Notes: generated by a model from the sequence alone, not told the origin. A stretch of 64,000 nucleotides of DNA from Pseudomonas schmalbachii (GCF_017589465.1 NZ_JAELYA010000005.1:390335-454334), one strand, 5' to 3'; shown: positions 27,498 through 37,186, counted from the stretch's first letter. Translations and numbers: made by a program.

Positions 27498-27561
27498 GTA
27501 GGGCGGGTGAAACCCGCCGCATCGTGGGTTTGCAAAGAAGTGGCGGGTTGCACCCGCCCTA
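27498..27561. repeat. REP-like element, GTAGGGCGGGT type, supplying the csdE stop codon
   Basis: Inverted ends gtagggcgggt and acccgccctac enclose a spacer, gaaacccgccgcatcgtggg onward. The CTA at 27559-27561 is the csdE stop codon read on the minus strand. A sibling copy lies at 31,244-31,299. Confidence 0.8.
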
Positions 27562-27963
27562 CGCAGTCAATTCCCGCATCCGCTTGAGCACGGAATTCAG
27601 CCCGTTGCTGCGCGAAGGGGACAGCTGGCGTCCCAGCCCGAGCTGGTTGAACCAGTCGGGCAGGTCGATCTCCGCCAGTTCTTCGCCGTGCAGCCCGTCG
27701 ACGCGCGCCAGGAGTACCGCCAGCAGGCCGCGCAGCAGGCGGGCGTCGCTGGTGGCGCGGAAGTGCCAGTGGCCGTCGCGTTGTTCCGCCAGCAGCCAGA
27801 CCAGGCTTTCGCAGCCGTGCACGCGGTTCCCGTCGTTGCGCTCGTCGTCGCTCAGCGGCTCCAGCCGTTCGCCCCATTGCATCAGCAGGCGCGCGCGCTG
27901 CTCCCAGCCGGATTCGCTGGAGAACGCCTGCAGCGCCATTTCCGCGGCGGCCGGCAGGCTCAT
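27559..27963 (-). CDS. csdE: CsdE/SufE-type sulfur acceptor
   Basis: The 134-residue SufE-family protein starts at the ATG overlapping the csdA stop by four bases (ATGA). The conserved cysteine is Cys51 in VHGCESLVWLL, and HWHFRATSDARLLRGLLAVLLARVDG is the typical second half. CsdE takes the persulfide from CsdA and passes sulfur onward, for example towards the ct6A dehydratase TcdA. The stop codon is located in a REP element, and the last residues ELTA are therefore not conserved in design. Confidence 0.9.
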   Translation of the reverse strand: MSLPAAAEMALQAFSSESGWEQRARLLMQWGERLEPLSDDERNDGNRVHGCESLVWLLAEQRDGHWHFRATSDARLLRGLLAVLLARVDGLHGEELAEIDLPDWFNQLGLGRQLSPSRSNGLNSVLKRMRELTA

Positions 27964-29171
27964 CGCAGCAGCTCCAGGGCGCGATCCAGCGCGGTGAAGA
28001 AGCGTTCGAGGTCGCTGGAGTCGTTGTACAGCCCGAGGGAGGCCCGTACGGCGCCGCTGATGCCGAGGGTCTTCAGCAGCGGCATGGCGCAGTGGTGGCC
28101 GGCGCGCACGGCGACGCCCTGTTCGGTGAGCAGGTGGGCGAGGTCGGCGCTGTGCACGCCTTCCACGGTGAAACTGGCCAGGGCGGCCTTCGGTTCGCCG
28201 AGGATGCGCACACCGTCGCGGGCCTCCAGGCCGGCGAGCAGGCTGGTGTGGAGGATATCTTCGTGGGCGGCGGTTTCAGCGCTATCCAGGCCCTCCAGCC
28301 AGTCGAGGCTGGCACCCAGACCGATCACTGCTCCGATGGCCGGCGTGCCGGCCTCGAAGCCCATCGGCGCGCCGTGGAACTCCGCCGACTGGTAGTCGGC
28401 CAGACGCACCATCTCGCCGCCGAACTGCCAGTGTTGCAGCAGTTCGAGCGCCTGCGGCCGGCCCCAGAGCACGCCGAGGCCGTCCGGCCCGTAGAGCTTG
28501 TGGCTGGAGAAGACGTAGAAGTCGCAGCCCAGCGCCGACAGGTTGTGCCGGCCGTGGACCACGCCCTGGGCGCCATCCACCACAGTCAGTGCGCCCTGCG
28601 CACGGGCCAGTGCGAGCAACTCTGGTAGCGGCTGCCAGGTGCCGAGGACGTTGGACAGCTGGCTGATCGCGAGCAGGCGGGTGCGCGGCCCGATCAGTCG
28701 GTTGGCGGCGTCGAGATCGACGATGCCGCGGCTGTCCAGCGGCAGCACTACCAGCTCCAGGCCGCGGCGCTGCGCCAGGCGCTGCCAGGGCAGCAAGTTG
28801 GCGTGGTGTTCGAGGGCGCTGATGACGATCTGGTCGCCGGCCCTGAACTGCGCTTCCAGGCCATAGGCTAGCAGGTTGATCGCCTCGGTGGCGCCGTGGG
28901 TGAAGACGATCTGCGCCGGGCTGCCGCCGTTCAGCCAGTGGGCCAGCTTGCTGCGGGTCGCCTCGAAGGCGCGTGTGGCGCGCTCGCCGGGCAGGTGCTG
29001 GGCGCGATGCACGTTGGCCGCGCCGCTGCTGTAGTAGCTGGCGAGGGCGTCGATCAGGGCCTGCGGCTTCTGCGCCGTGGCGGCGCTGTCGAGGTAGGTC
29101 TGGCCTTCGGCATCGAAAGCGGCGAGGGCGGGGAAGGCGGAGCGCCAGGGCGAGGGAATGGACATGGGCAT
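27960..29171 (-). CDS. csdA: cysteine desulfurase CsdA (class II)
   Basis: The 403-residue PLP enzyme has the TYLDSAATAQKP start, FTHGATEAINLLAYGLE, and the PLP-binding lysine in SSHKLYGPDGLGVLWG. The active-site cysteine loop is AGHHCAMPLLKTLGI, typical of group II (SufS/CsdA) enzymes that deliver sulfur to SufE-type acceptors. It removes sulfur from cysteine to make a persulfide. The csdA-csdE overlap shows one transcript. A start two codons later (29165) is equally possible, and no clear ribosome-binding site distinguishes them. Confidence 0.93.
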   Translation of the reverse strand: MPMSIPSPWRSAFPALAAFDAEGQTYLDSAATAQKPQALIDALASYYSSGAANVHRAQHLPGERATRAFEATRSKLAHWLNGGSPAQIVFTHGATEAINLLAYGLEAQFRAGDQIVISALEHHANLLPWQRLAQRRGLELVVLPLDSRGIVDLDAANRLIGPRTRLLAISQLSNVLGTWQPLPELLALARAQGALTVVDGAQGVVHGRHNLSALGCDFYVFSSHKLYGPDGLGVLWGRPQALELLQHWQFGGEMVRLADYQSAEFHGAPMGFEAGTPAIGAVIGLGASLDWLEGLDSAETAAHEDILHTSLLAGLEARDGVRILGEPKAALASFTVEGVHSADLAHLLTEQGVAVRAGHHCAMPLLKTLGISGAVRASLGLYNDSSDLERFFTALDRALELLR

Positions 29172-29190
29172 GCGGCCGACAGGAAATGGA

Positions 29191-29211
29191 AAACGGGGGC
29201 CGTAGCCCCCG
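29191..29211 (-). terminator. rho-independent terminator downstream of dapD
   Basis: On the minus strand the stem cgggggc/gcccccg (7 bp, 4-base loop) ends in TTTT. It separates dapD from csdA. Confidence 0.85.
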
Positions 29212-29273
29212 CTTTACAGCTTAGAACCAGTCCACCGAGGTGCATTGAGCAACCGACGATGGACCGCGCTGGC

Positions 29274-30308
29274 TCAGTTGTTCGCGTGCAGCGCTTCGTT
29301 CAGTTCGACGGCGGTCTTGTTGGTCTTGCACTCGACCGCGCCGGTCTGCGAGTTGCGGCGGAACAGCAGGTCCGGTTGGCCAGCCAGATCGCGGCCCTTG
29401 ACCACCTTCACCAGGTTGTTCTGGTCGTCGAGCACGGCGATCTTGGTGCCGGCGGTGACGTACAGGCCGGCCTCGACGATGTTGCGGTCGCCCAGCGGGA
29501 TGCCGATGCCGGCGTTGGCGCCGATCAGGCAGCCTTCGCCGACGCTGATGACGATGTTGCCGCCGCCGGACAGGGTGCCCATGGTCGAGCAGCCGCCGCC
29601 GAGGTCGGAGCCCTTGCCGACGAAGACGCCAGCGGAGACGCGGCCTTCGATCATGCCCGGGCCGGCGGTGCCGGCGTTGAAGTTGACGAAGCCCTCGTGC
29701 ATCACGGTGGTGCCTTCACCGATGTAGGCGCCCAGGCGCACACGGGCGGTATCGGCGATTCGCACGCCGGCCGGCACCACGTAGTCGGTCATTTTCGGGA
29801 ACTTGTCCACCGAGAAGACTTCCAGCAGTTGGCCTTTCAGGCGCGCTTCCAGCTGCAGCTCGGCCAGTTCGGCGAGGTCGACGGCGCCGTGGTTGGTCCA
29901 GGCGACATTCGGCAGCAGGGGGAAGATGCCGGCGAGGTTCTGACCGTGCGGCTTGACCAGGCGGTGGGAGAGCAGGTGCAGCTTGAGGTAGGCCTCGGGA
30001 GTGGAGGTCAGTGCGGCGTCTTCGGCGAGCAGGGTGGCGACCAGCGGCTTCTGGCTTTCCGCCAGGCGGTTGAGCAGGGCGGCCTGGGCGGCATCGATGC
30101 TTTTCAGCGCGTCGGCCAACTGGTAGGCCTGCTGGGTGCTGAAGGTGATCGCCTGGTTGCCGCCTTCATAGCCGAGCAGCGGGGTGATGGTGGCGACCAG
30201 TTCGGCGGCCGGGTTCAGCAGCGGCTGCGCGTAGAAGACTTCCAGCCAGGCGCCCTGGCGGTTCTGGGTGCCGACGCCGAAGGCCAGGCTGTACAGGGAT
30301 TTGGACAT
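29274..30308 (-). CDS. dapD: 2,3,4,5-tetrahydropyridine-2,6-dicarboxylate N-succinyltransferase
   Basis: The 344-residue protein is the long DapD type. The last half is a left-handed parallel beta-helix (RLGAYIGEGTTVMHEGFVNFNAGT, GRVSAGVFVGKGSDLGGG, GANAGIGIPLGDRNIVEAG). It transfers succinyl from succinyl-CoA to tetrahydrodipicolinate in the lysine/diaminopimelate pathway. It starts MSKSLYSLAFGVGTQN. The next DAP-pathway gene, dapC, lies 1.0 kb upstream on the same strand, with an ArsC-like gene between them. Confidence 0.96.
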   Translation of the reverse strand: MSKSLYSLAFGVGTQNRQGAWLEVFYAQPLLNPAAELVATITPLLGYEGGNQAITFSTQQAYQLADALKSIDAAQAALLNRLAESQKPLVATLLAEDAALTSTPEAYLKLHLLSHRLVKPHGQNLAGIFPLLPNVAWTNHGAVDLAELAELQLEARLKGQLLEVFSVDKFPKMTDYVVPAGVRIADTARVRLGAYIGEGTTVMHEGFVNFNAGTAGPGMIEGRVSAGVFVGKGSDLGGGCSTMGTLSGGGNIVISVGEGCLIGANAGIGIPLGDRNIVEAGLYVTAGTKIAVLDDQNNLVKVVKGRDLAGQPDLLFRRNSQTGAVECKTNKTAVELNEALHANN

Positions 30309-30430
30309 GTGGGTTCCTCGAATAAGTGAAAAGGTCAGGCCGGACGGCGGCCGGGCCCGGCAACGCTGGCGCGCGTGAGGCCGAAGCGGGCGGGGACGAA
30401 TAGTGCCCAGGCGATGCTCACGGGATTTCC

Positions 30431-30778
30431 TCAGCCCATCGCCACGGCGTAGGCGTCGGGCTTGAAGCCGACCAGGGTGCGGTCGCCCATGTCGAGCACC
30501 GGACGCTTGATCATCGACGGCTGGGCGAGCATCAGGTCGATGGCCTTGCTCTCGTCAAGATCGGTCTTCTGTGCGTCGTCGAGCTTGCGGAAGGTGGTGC
30601 CGGCGCGGTTCAGCACGGTTTCCCAGCCATGCTCGCGGCACCACTGCTGCAGGTGCTCGCGGTCGATGCCGCTGGCCTTGTAGTCATGGAACGCATATTC
30701 GACGCCATGTTCTTCCAGCCAACTGCGGGCTTTCTTCATGGTGTCGCAGGCTTTTATCCCGTAGATCGTGTAAGTCAT
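30431..30778 (-). CDS. ArsC/Spx-family protein, YffB-like
   Basis: The ATG complementary to 30776-30778 gives 115 residues with a thioredoxin-like fold. The start MTYTIYGIKACDTMKKARSWLEEHG has a single cysteine (CDTMKKA) where classical ArsC uses CGTSR-type loops, so this is the YffB/Spx subgroup and probably not an arsenate reductase. RPVLDMGDRTLVGFKPDAY is the typical C-terminal part. YffB proteins are thought to act as glutathione-dependent thiol reductases, but their targets are unknown. It lies between dapD and dapC, as in other Pseudomonas. Confidence 0.88.
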   Translation of the reverse strand: MTYTIYGIKACDTMKKARSWLEEHGVEYAFHDYKASGIDREHLQQWCREHGWETVLNRAGTTFRKLDDAQKTDLDESKAIDLMLAQPSMIKRPVLDMGDRTLVGFKPDAYAVAMG

Positions 30779-31018
30779 TGTCTTCCCGGAGGTTCTGGGT
30801 TCAGCGGAAGGCTTTCCAATGTGTACCGGATTGGCAGTCGGCGGATTATGCCACGTCGCGCCGGCCGACGATGCGCCAATCCCCGTCGTGGGCCCGGTTG
30901 CAGGATGCTTCTGTCGGTTCGCAGTCCTGCCCCGGATTTCGCGCAATTACAACTCGCTGAAATCAAAGAGAAATATTGTTGTCCTAGAGTGCCTGCAATT
31001 TTTCAGGAGAGTCCCGAC

Positions 31019-31234
31019 GTGTACCGCAGAACGAGAAACCTTCGCAAGACGCTGGATTCGGTGGCCGCCAGCAACGAGGCTGCGGCGATCGAGGCGATGC
31101 GGGCGGTGGATCAGCTCAAGGATGAACTGTTGCGGCAGAGGCTGCTCAAGGCGATCCATGAGCTCAACCAGGGGGCGGCTGAGCTGCGGATGGTCCGTGA
31201 TGAGCTGCCTGGACAGGCGATCAGGCTGGCCTGA
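31019..31234 (+). CDS. small orphan protein, GTG start
   Basis: A GTG at 31019 with AGGAGAG six bases upstream opens a 71-residue frame beginning MYRRTRNLRKTLDSVAASNEAA. It is strongly helical and charged (AAIEAMRAVDQLKDELLRQRLLKAIHEL), with no membrane helix or cysteine pair. I do not recognise a family. The frame extends much further upstream, but that part has no start signal and poor coding character. It stands alone between the divergent ArsC-like gene and a REP hairpin. Confidence 0.65.
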   Translation: MYRRTRNLRKTLDSVAASNEAAAIEAMRAVDQLKDELLRQRLLKAIHELNQGAAELRMVRDELPGQAIRLA

Positions 31235-31243
31235 TCGCCCGGC

Positions 31244-31299
31244 AGGGCGGGTGCAACCCGCCATGGCGCCGCTGGGCTGGCGGGTTGCACCCGCCCTAC
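31244..31299. repeat. REP-like hairpin, GTAGGGCGGGT type
   Basis: agggcgggtgcaacccgccatgg and tggcgggttgcacccgccctac are inverted over the whole element. It lies between the convergent 71-codon gene and dapC and could end both transcripts. Confidence 0.85.
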
Positions 31300-31309
31300 G
31301 TGTTGAGCG

Positions 31310-32506
31310 TCAGAGTGCCTGGATGAAGCGGCGGATGCGTTCCGCCGCCTCGACGCACTCGGCCAGCGGTGCGACCAGGGCCATGCGTACGCGGTTGGCG
31401 CCCGGGTTCTCGCCGTTCACTTCGCGCGACAGGTAGGAGCCCGGCACCACGGTGACGTGCTGGCGGGCGAACAGCTCGCGGGTGAACTCGGTGTCGGAGA
31501 TCGGCGTCTTCGGCCACAGGTAGAAGCTGCCATCCGGGCGCTGCACATCGAGCACGCCGCCGAGGATTTCCAGCACCGCGTCGAACTTCTCGCGATACAG
31601 GGCACGGTTGGCGCGCACGTGGATCTCGTCGTTCCACGCCGCCACGCTGGCCAGTTGAGTCTGCACGGGCATGGCGCAGCCATGGTAGGTGCGGTAGAGG
31701 AGGAATTTCTTCAGCACCTCGGCATCGCCGGCAACGAAGCCGGAGCGCAGGCCCGGCAGGTTGGAACGCTTGGACAGGCTGTGGAACACCACGCAGCGCT
31801 TGAAGTCCGAGCGGCCCAGCTCGGCGCATGCGGTGAGCAGGCCGGCCGGCGGGTTCTGCTCGTCGAAGTACAGCTCGCTGTAGCACTCGTCTGCGGCGAT
31901 CACGAAATCATGCTCGTCGGCCAGGGCGATCAGCTTCTTCAGGGTTTCCAGCGGCACCAGCGCGCCGGTGGGGTTGCCCGGCGAGCAGAGGAAGAGAATC
32001 TGGCAGCGTGCCCAGACATCCGCCGGAACGGCGTCGAAGTCCGGGTTGAAGCCGTTCTCTTCGCGGCACGGCAGGTAGTGCGGCTGCGCGCCGGCGAGCA
32101 GGGCTGCGCCCTCGTAGATCTGGTAGAACGGATTGGGGCTGACCACCAGGCCGTCCGCATCGCGCTCGACCACCGCCTGGGTGAAGGAGAACAGCGCCTC
32201 ACGGGTGCCGTTCACCGGCAGCACGTGGCGCGCGGCGTCCAGCCAGCCGGCCGGGACCTTGAAGCGGTTTTCGCACCATTTGGCGATGGCTTCGCGCAGT
32301 GCCGGGATGCCCTGGGTGGTGGGGTAGACGGCAAGCTGGTCGAGGTTGGCGGCCAGCGCCTCGGCGACGAAGGCCGGCGAACGGTGCTTGGGCTCGCCGA
32401 TGGACAGCGCGATCGGCTTCAGCTCCTCCGGCGGTTGGGCACCGGCCAGCAGGGCACGGAGCTTTTCGAAGGGGTAGGGCTGGAGCAGGTCGAGGGCGTG
32501 GTTCAT
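31310..32506 (-). CDS. dapC: succinyldiaminopimelate transaminase
   Basis: The 398-residue class I aminotransferase has LSIGEPKHRSPAF, the PNPFYQIYEGAALLAGA region, SPGNPTGALVPLETL and the PLP lysine in FHSLSKRSNLPGLRSGF. Its position beside dapD and glnD identifies it as DapC, which converts N-succinyl-2-amino-6-ketopimelate to N-succinyl-L,L-diaminopimelate. An ArgD-type enzyme can do the same reaction, but this DapC-like form is the Pseudomonas arrangement. It ends near the REP hairpin and starts 12 bases after the glnD stop. Confidence 0.92.
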   Translation of the reverse strand: MNHALDLLQPYPFEKLRALLAGAQPPEELKPIALSIGEPKHRSPAFVAEALAANLDQLAVYPTTQGIPALREAIAKWCENRFKVPAGWLDAARHVLPVNGTREALFSFTQAVVERDADGLVVSPNPFYQIYEGAALLAGAQPHYLPCREENGFNPDFDAVPADVWARCQILFLCSPGNPTGALVPLETLKKLIALADEHDFVIAADECYSELYFDEQNPPAGLLTACAELGRSDFKRCVVFHSLSKRSNLPGLRSGFVAGDAEVLKKFLLYRTYHGCAMPVQTQLASVAAWNDEIHVRANRALYREKFDAVLEILGGVLDVQRPDGSFYLWPKTPISDTEFTRELFARQHVTVVPGSYLSREVNGENPGANRVRMALVAPLAECVEAAERIRRFIQAL

Positions 32507-32518
32507 GCGGTGGCTCTC

Positions 32519-35221
32519 TCAGATGCTGATGCGTACTGGCACGGTCTCCTGACCGTTGGCCTGTGACAGTTGTTCGACCAGCGCGGTCTGCAGGCGCTGG
32601 CACAGTTCCGGGTCGGAAAGCGGCTGGTGCTGGGCGTCGGTGAGGAAGAACACGTCTTCCACGCGCTCGCCGAGGGTGGCGATCTTGGCGTTCTGCACCG
32701 ACAGGTCGAAGTCGAGGAAGATCCCGCCGATGCGCGCCAGCAGTCCCGGCCGGTCGGGGGCGATCAGTTCCAGCACGCTGACCTGGCGCGTCGCGTCGGT
32801 GGAGATGGTCACCTGCGGCGCGAAGGCGAAATGCTTGAGCTGGCGCGGCACGCGGCGCTGGATGATGGTCGGGTAGTCGTCCGGGTTCTTCAGCGCGTCG
32901 ACCAGGCCCTGGCGGATTTCCGCGATCCGTTGGGGATCGTCGCCGATCGAGCCGCCATCGGCATCGAGCACTATGTAGGTGTCGAGGGTGAACTGGCTGG
33001 TCGAGGTGATGATCCGCGCGTCCTGGATGCTCAGGTTGAGCTGGTCCATCGCCGCCACGGTCACGGCGAAGAAGTCGTGCTGGTCGGCGGCATAGATGAA
33101 GATCTGCGTGCCGCCCTCGAATTCGCGCTGGGTGGTTTCCTTGATCAGCACCAGCGGGCTGCCGTCGTGGGGGTGCTGGAGGATCGCCTCGGTGTGCCAG
33201 GCCACGTCGCTGGCGGTATGGCGCAGGAAGTAGTCGTCGCCGAGCTGGTTCCACAGTTGCTCGGCGTCGTCCTGGTCGATGCCGTTGCGCACCAGGATGT
33301 CGATGGCGGCGCTCTGTGTCTGGCGGATCTGCTCCTCACGGTCCACCGGGTTTTCCAGGCCGCGGCGCAGGGCGCGCTTGGTCTCGGTGTAGAGCTGGCG
33401 CAGCAGGCTGGCGCGCCAGGAGTTCCACAGGCTCGGGTTGGTGGCGTTGATATCGGCCACGGTGAGCACGTAGAGGTAGTCCAGGCGGGTCTGGTCGCCG
33501 GCCAGTTGGGCGAAGTCGAAGATCACCTGCGGGTCGGAGAGGTCCTTGCGTTGCGCGGTGGTGGACATGACCAGGTGGTTCTTCACCAGCCAGCCGATCA
33601 GGTGGGTATCCCACTGCGGCAGCTTGTGCAGCTGGCAGAAGCGCTCGGCGTCGTCCGCGCCCAGTTCGGAATGGTCGCCGCCGCGGCCCTTGGCGATGTC
33701 GTGGTAGAGACCGGCGAGGTAGATCAGCTCCGGCTTGGGCAGGCGCTCCATGATCTTGCTGGCCAGCGGGTATTTCTCGGCCATGTCCGGGCGCCGCAGC
33801 TTGCGCAGGTGCTTGATCAGGTTGAGGGTGTGCGCGTCCACCGTATAGATGTGGAACAGGTCGTGCTGCATCTGCCCGACGATCTGGCCGAACTCCGGCA
33901 GGTACAGGCCGAGGATGCCGTAGCGGTTCATCCGCCGCAGGTTGCGGTGGATGCCTTCCTTGCACTTGAACAGCTCGATGAACAGGCTGGTGTTGCGGAT
34001 ATCGTGGCGGAAGTCGTCGTCGATCAGGTGGCGGCTGTCGCGCAGCAGGCGGATGGTGTCGGTGCGTACGCCCTTGATCATCGGGTTCTGCGCCAGCAGT
34101 ACGAAGATTTCCATGAGCGCGAACGGTGTGCGCTTGAACACGTTCGGGTGGGTGACTTCGAGATAGCCGTCGCGCAGCTGGAAGCGGGTGTTCAGCGGCT
34201 GGATCTGGCCACCCTCGCCGGCGCGCAGGATCACTTCTTCGAAGTGCTGCATGATCAGGTCGTTCAGCTCGGAGATCGCCATCACCGCGCGGTAGTACTT
34301 CTGCATGAACAGCTCGACCGCCAGCTTGGCGTTGTTGCCTTCGTAGCCGAGCAGGCTGGCGATGCGCCGCTGGTGGTCGAACAGCAGGCGGTCCTCTGCG
34401 CGTCCGGCGAGCATGTGCAGGGCGTAGCGGACTTTCCAGAGGAACTCCTGGCAGGACGCCAGGGCGCTGCATTCGCTTTCCACCAGGAAGCCTTCCTTGA
34501 CCAGCGCGTGCAGGTTGAGGCTGCCGAAATGCCGGCGGGCGACCCAGAGCAGGGTCTGCAGGTCGCGCAGGCCGCCGGGAGAACCCTTGATGTTGGGCTC
34601 CAGGTTGTACTCGGTGTCGTTGTACTTGGCGTGACGGTGGATCTGTTCCTTGCGCTTGGCCAGGTAGAACTGCCCGCTCGGCCACATGTGCTTGGTGCTG
34701 GTGGTTTCGAGCATGCGCTGGCGCAGGCTGTCCGGGCCGGAGATGGTCCGGCATTCCATCAGGTTGGTGACCACCGTGAGGTCGGCCTGCGCCTCTTCCG
34801 CACACTGGTTGACCGAGCGCACGCTCTGGCCGACTTCCAGGCCGATGTCCCAGAGCAGGGTGAGGAAGCCTTCGATCGGGTCGCGGAAAGTCTCCTGGTC
34901 CTCGCTGTCGAGCAGGACCAGGATGTCGATGTCGGAATGCGGGTGCAGTTCGCCGCGGCCGTAGCCGCCGACGGCGACCAGGGCGATGTCGGCGTCGTCG
35001 CCCCAGTCGAAGCGCTGCCAGGCCTGCTGCAGGATCTGGTCGACGAACCAGGCGCGGTCCTCGATCAGGCGGCGGATGTCGCGACCGCCGAGGAAGCGGG
35101 CGTTGAGCACCTCATCGGCCTGGCGAATGGCCTTCTTGAAGGCAGCGATGGGGCTGGACTTGAGGGCCAGTTCCGCCTGGAACTGCCCACGGTCGAACAA
35201 TTCGGGATCCACCTGGGGCAT
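32519..35221 (-). CDS. glnD: bifunctional PII uridylyltransferase/uridylyl-removing enzyme
   Basis: The 900-residue protein has the nucleotidyltransferase motif [20 protein letters not shown] near residue 90, a helical domain, the HD phosphohydrolase motif [17 protein letters not shown] and two C-terminal ACT domains that sense glutamine. It uridylylates PII under low nitrogen and removes UMP when glutamine is high, so it is the primary nitrogen sensor. It is followed by dapC in the same direction and preceded by map with a 141-base gap. Confidence 0.97.
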   Translation of the reverse strand: MPQVDPELFDRGQFQAELALKSSPIAAFKKAIRQADEVLNARFLGGRDIRRLIEDRAWFVDQILQQAWQRFDWGDDADIALVAVGGYGRGELHPHSDIDILVLLDSEDQETFRDPIEGFLTLLWDIGLEVGQSVRSVNQCAEEAQADLTVVTNLMECRTISGPDSLRQRMLETTSTKHMWPSGQFYLAKRKEQIHRHAKYNDTEYNLEPNIKGSPGGLRDLQTLLWVARRHFGSLNLHALVKEGFLVESECSALASCQEFLWKVRYALHMLAGRAEDRLLFDHQRRIASLLGYEGNNAKLAVELFMQKYYRAVMAISELNDLIMQHFEEVILRAGEGGQIQPLNTRFQLRDGYLEVTHPNVFKRTPFALMEIFVLLAQNPMIKGVRTDTIRLLRDSRHLIDDDFRHDIRNTSLFIELFKCKEGIHRNLRRMNRYGILGLYLPEFGQIVGQMQHDLFHIYTVDAHTLNLIKHLRKLRRPDMAEKYPLASKIMERLPKPELIYLAGLYHDIAKGRGGDHSELGADDAERFCQLHKLPQWDTHLIGWLVKNHLVMSTTAQRKDLSDPQVIFDFAQLAGDQTRLDYLYVLTVADINATNPSLWNSWRASLLRQLYTETKRALRRGLENPVDREEQIRQTQSAAIDILVRNGIDQDDAEQLWNQLGDDYFLRHTASDVAWHTEAILQHPHDGSPLVLIKETTQREFEGGTQIFIYAADQHDFFAVTVAAMDQLNLSIQDARIITSTSQFTLDTYIVLDADGGSIGDDPQRIAEIRQGLVDALKNPDDYPTIIQRRVPRQLKHFAFAPQVTISTDATRQVSVLELIAPDRPGLLARIGGIFLDFDLSVQNAKIATLGERVEDVFFLTDAQHQPLSDPELCQRLQTALVEQLSQANGQETVPVRISI

Positions 35222-35362
35222 GGCGGCCTTCCTGTTAGCTGGGGGGAGGAGGGCAGGGGCAAGCTGCGTTCCCGGAGAGATATCCGGGCGCAGCGCCGGG
35301 CCGGGCTTTCTACGTTCTACCCAGCCTTCGGCGAGATTGCAAACGAGCGGTGTGCGCCCCGG

Positions 35363-36145
35363 TCAGGCCGGGGTGCGCGGGAAGCTCTCGTCGTTGCGCA
35401 GGGTGAGGATCTCGTAGCCGTCGGCGGTGACCAGAACGGTGTGTTCCCACTGCGCGGACAGCTTGCGGTCCTTGGTGATGGCGGTCCAGCCATCGCCCAG
35501 CAGGCGGGTTTCCGGGCGGCCCTGGTTGATCATCGGCTCGATGGTGAAGGTCATGCCTTCCTTCAGTTCCATGCCGGTGCCGGCGCGGCCGTAGTGCAGC
35601 ACCTGCGGTTCCTCGTGGAAGACCTTGCCGATGCCGTGCCCGCAATATTCGCGAACGACGGAGAAACCGTTCTTTTCCGCATGTTTCTGGATCACTTCGC
35701 CGATATCGCCGAGGCGCGCGCCCGGGCGTACCAGGGAAATGCCCTTGTACATGCACTCCTGGGTGATCTGGCAGAGGCGGTCGGCCCATTCCGGCGCCTT
35801 GCCGACCAGGAACATCTTGCTGGTGTCACCGTGGTAGCCGTCCTTGATCACCGTGACGTCGATATTGATGATGTCGCCATCCTTCAACGGCTTGTCGTTG
35901 GGGATGCCGTGGCAGACGACGTGGTTGATCGAGGTGCAGATCGACTTCGGGAAACCCTTGTAGTTCAGCGGCGCGGGAATGGCCTTCTGCACGTCGACGA
36001 TGTAGTCGTGGCAGATGCGGTCCAGTTCGTCGGTGGTGACGCCGGGTTTGACGTGTTCGCCGATCATTTCCAGCACTTCGGCGGCCAGGCGGCCGGCGAT
36101 GCGCATTTTCTCGATATCTTCAGGCGTCTTGATGGTGACGGTCAT
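35363..36145 (-). CDS. map: type I methionine aminopeptidase
   Basis: The 260-residue enzyme has the five metal ligands of the pita-bread fold: Asp96 and Asp107 (NIDVTVIKDGYHGDTSKMF), His170 (EYCGHGIGKVFHEEP), Glu203 (FTIEPM) and Glu234 (AQWEHTV). It removes the initiator methionine from nascent proteins. It is divergent from rpsB over a 266-base region. A GC hairpin (ccccggtcaggccgggg) overlaps its stop codon. Confidence 0.97.
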   Translation of the reverse strand: MTVTIKTPEDIEKMRIAGRLAAEVLEMIGEHVKPGVTTDELDRICHDYIVDVQKAIPAPLNYKGFPKSICTSINHVVCHGIPNDKPLKDGDIINIDVTVIKDGYHGDTSKMFLVGKAPEWADRLCQITQECMYKGISLVRPGARLGDIGEVIQKHAEKNGFSVVREYCGHGIGKVFHEEPQVLHYGRAGTGMELKEGMTFTIEPMINQGRPETRLLGDGWTAITKDRKLSAQWEHTVLVTADGYEILTLRNDESFPRTPA

Positions 36146-36263
36146 GGGAGCTCTCGGACGCAGGCGGAAAAGCCATCATCTTAACAGCTTCGGACGGCAA
36201 GCCATAAGTCGCAGGAGTGCGGCTTGCGCTCTGCCGCTTGTAGCCTGAGGCGGCTTTCTGTGG

Positions 36264-36269
36264 TATAAA
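36264..36269 (+). promoter_or_regulatory. candidate extended -10 promoter of rpsB
   Basis: TGGTATAAAG provides TG-n-TATAAA, an extended -10 element, about 140 bases before rpsB. There is no good -35. The transcript would carry a long leader. Confidence 0.5.
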
Positions 36270-36274
36270 GCGCC

Positions 36275-36411
36275 CCGCTTCGAAGGCAGTGCCCTTTCGA
36301 GGCGTAAACCCACACATGCATCGACACGGTGGCCTGGGTGCCTTCTGACAAGATCAGAGGGTTGGTCATTGGGATGCGTGGAGGCCCAACCCGACTTATC
36401 GAGGAACTACC
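36275..36411 (+). promoter_or_regulatory. rpsB mRNA leader, candidate S2 autoregulatory element
   Basis: The ~137-base leader has short inverted repeats (ggcagtgccctttcgaggcg; ggttggtcattgggatgcg...cccaacc) before the ribosome-binding region GAGGAACTACC. Ribosomal protein S2 autoregulates rpsB-tsf in E. coli through a leader RNA. The same role is inferred here from position, not from a recognised structure. Confidence 0.4.
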
Positions 36412-37152
36412 ATGTCCCAAGTCAACATGCGCGATATGCTGAAGGCCGGTGTGCACTTCGGCCACCAGACCCGTTACTGGAACCCGAAAATGGGCAAGTT
36501 CATTTTTGGCGCGCGTAACAAGATTCACATCATCAACCTGGAAAAAACCCTGCCGATGTTCAACGAGGCCCTGACCTTCGTTGAGCGCCTGGCCCAGGGC
36601 AAGAACAAGATCCTGTTCGTCGGCACCAAGCGTTCCGCCGGCAAGATCGTTCGCGAAGAAGCTGCTCGTTGCGGCATGCCGTACGTCGATCACCGTTGGC
36701 TGGGCGGCATGCTCACCAACTACAAGACCATCCGTCAGTCGATCAAGCGCCTGCGCGAGCTGGAAACCCAGTCCCAGGACGGCACCTTCGCCAAGCTGAC
36801 CAAGAAAGAAGCCCTGATGCGCACCCGTGATCTGGAAAAACTGGATCGCAGCCTGGGTGGTATCAAGGACATGGGCGGCCTGCCGGACGCTCTGTTCGTG
36901 ATCGACGTCGACCACGAGCGCATCGCCATCACCGAAGCCAACAAGCTGGGCATCCCGGTCATCGGCATCGTCGATACCAACAGCAGCCCGGAAGGCGTCG
37001 ACTACGTCATCCCGGGTAACGACGACGCCATTCGCGCCGTTCAGCTGTACCTCGGCTCGATGGCAGAAGCCGTTCTGCGTGGTCGTCAGAACGCTCAAGG
37101 CGGTGCTGACGAGTTCGTCGAAGAAGCGCCGGCCGAATCCGCCGAAGGCTGA
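36412..37152 (+). CDS. rpsB: 30S ribosomal protein S2
   Basis: The 246-residue protein begins [25 protein letters not shown], the canonical S2 start, and contains [21 protein letters not shown] and [27 protein letters not shown]. It has an Ala/Glu-rich tail typical of Pseudomonas. S2 is assembled late on the 30S head. It is followed by a terminator-like hairpin and tsf. Confidence 0.98.
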   Translation: MSQVNMRDMLKAGVHFGHQTRYWNPKMGKFIFGARNKIHIINLEKTLPMFNEALTFVERLAQGKNKILFVGTKRSAGKIVREEAARCGMPYVDHRWLGGMLTNYKTIRQSIKRLRELETQSQDGTFAKLTKKEALMRTRDLEKLDRSLGGIKDMGGLPDALFVIDVDHERIAITEANKLGIPVIGIVDTNSSPEGVDYVIPGNDDAIRAVQLYLGSMAEAVLRGRQNAQGGADEFVEEAPAESAEG

Positions 37153-37186
37153 TTCCGGGACGTCCAGACGTCCGACGGTGCGCAGG

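Noticed and set aside
30431..30778. Arsenate resistance gene
   Set aside because: The catalytic loop is that of YffB/Spx proteins and there are no other ars genes nearby.
32570..36184. 1204-codon open frame opposite glnD and map
   Set aside because: It crosses two well-supported genes and their gap without any family motif, and is a GC-skew artefact.
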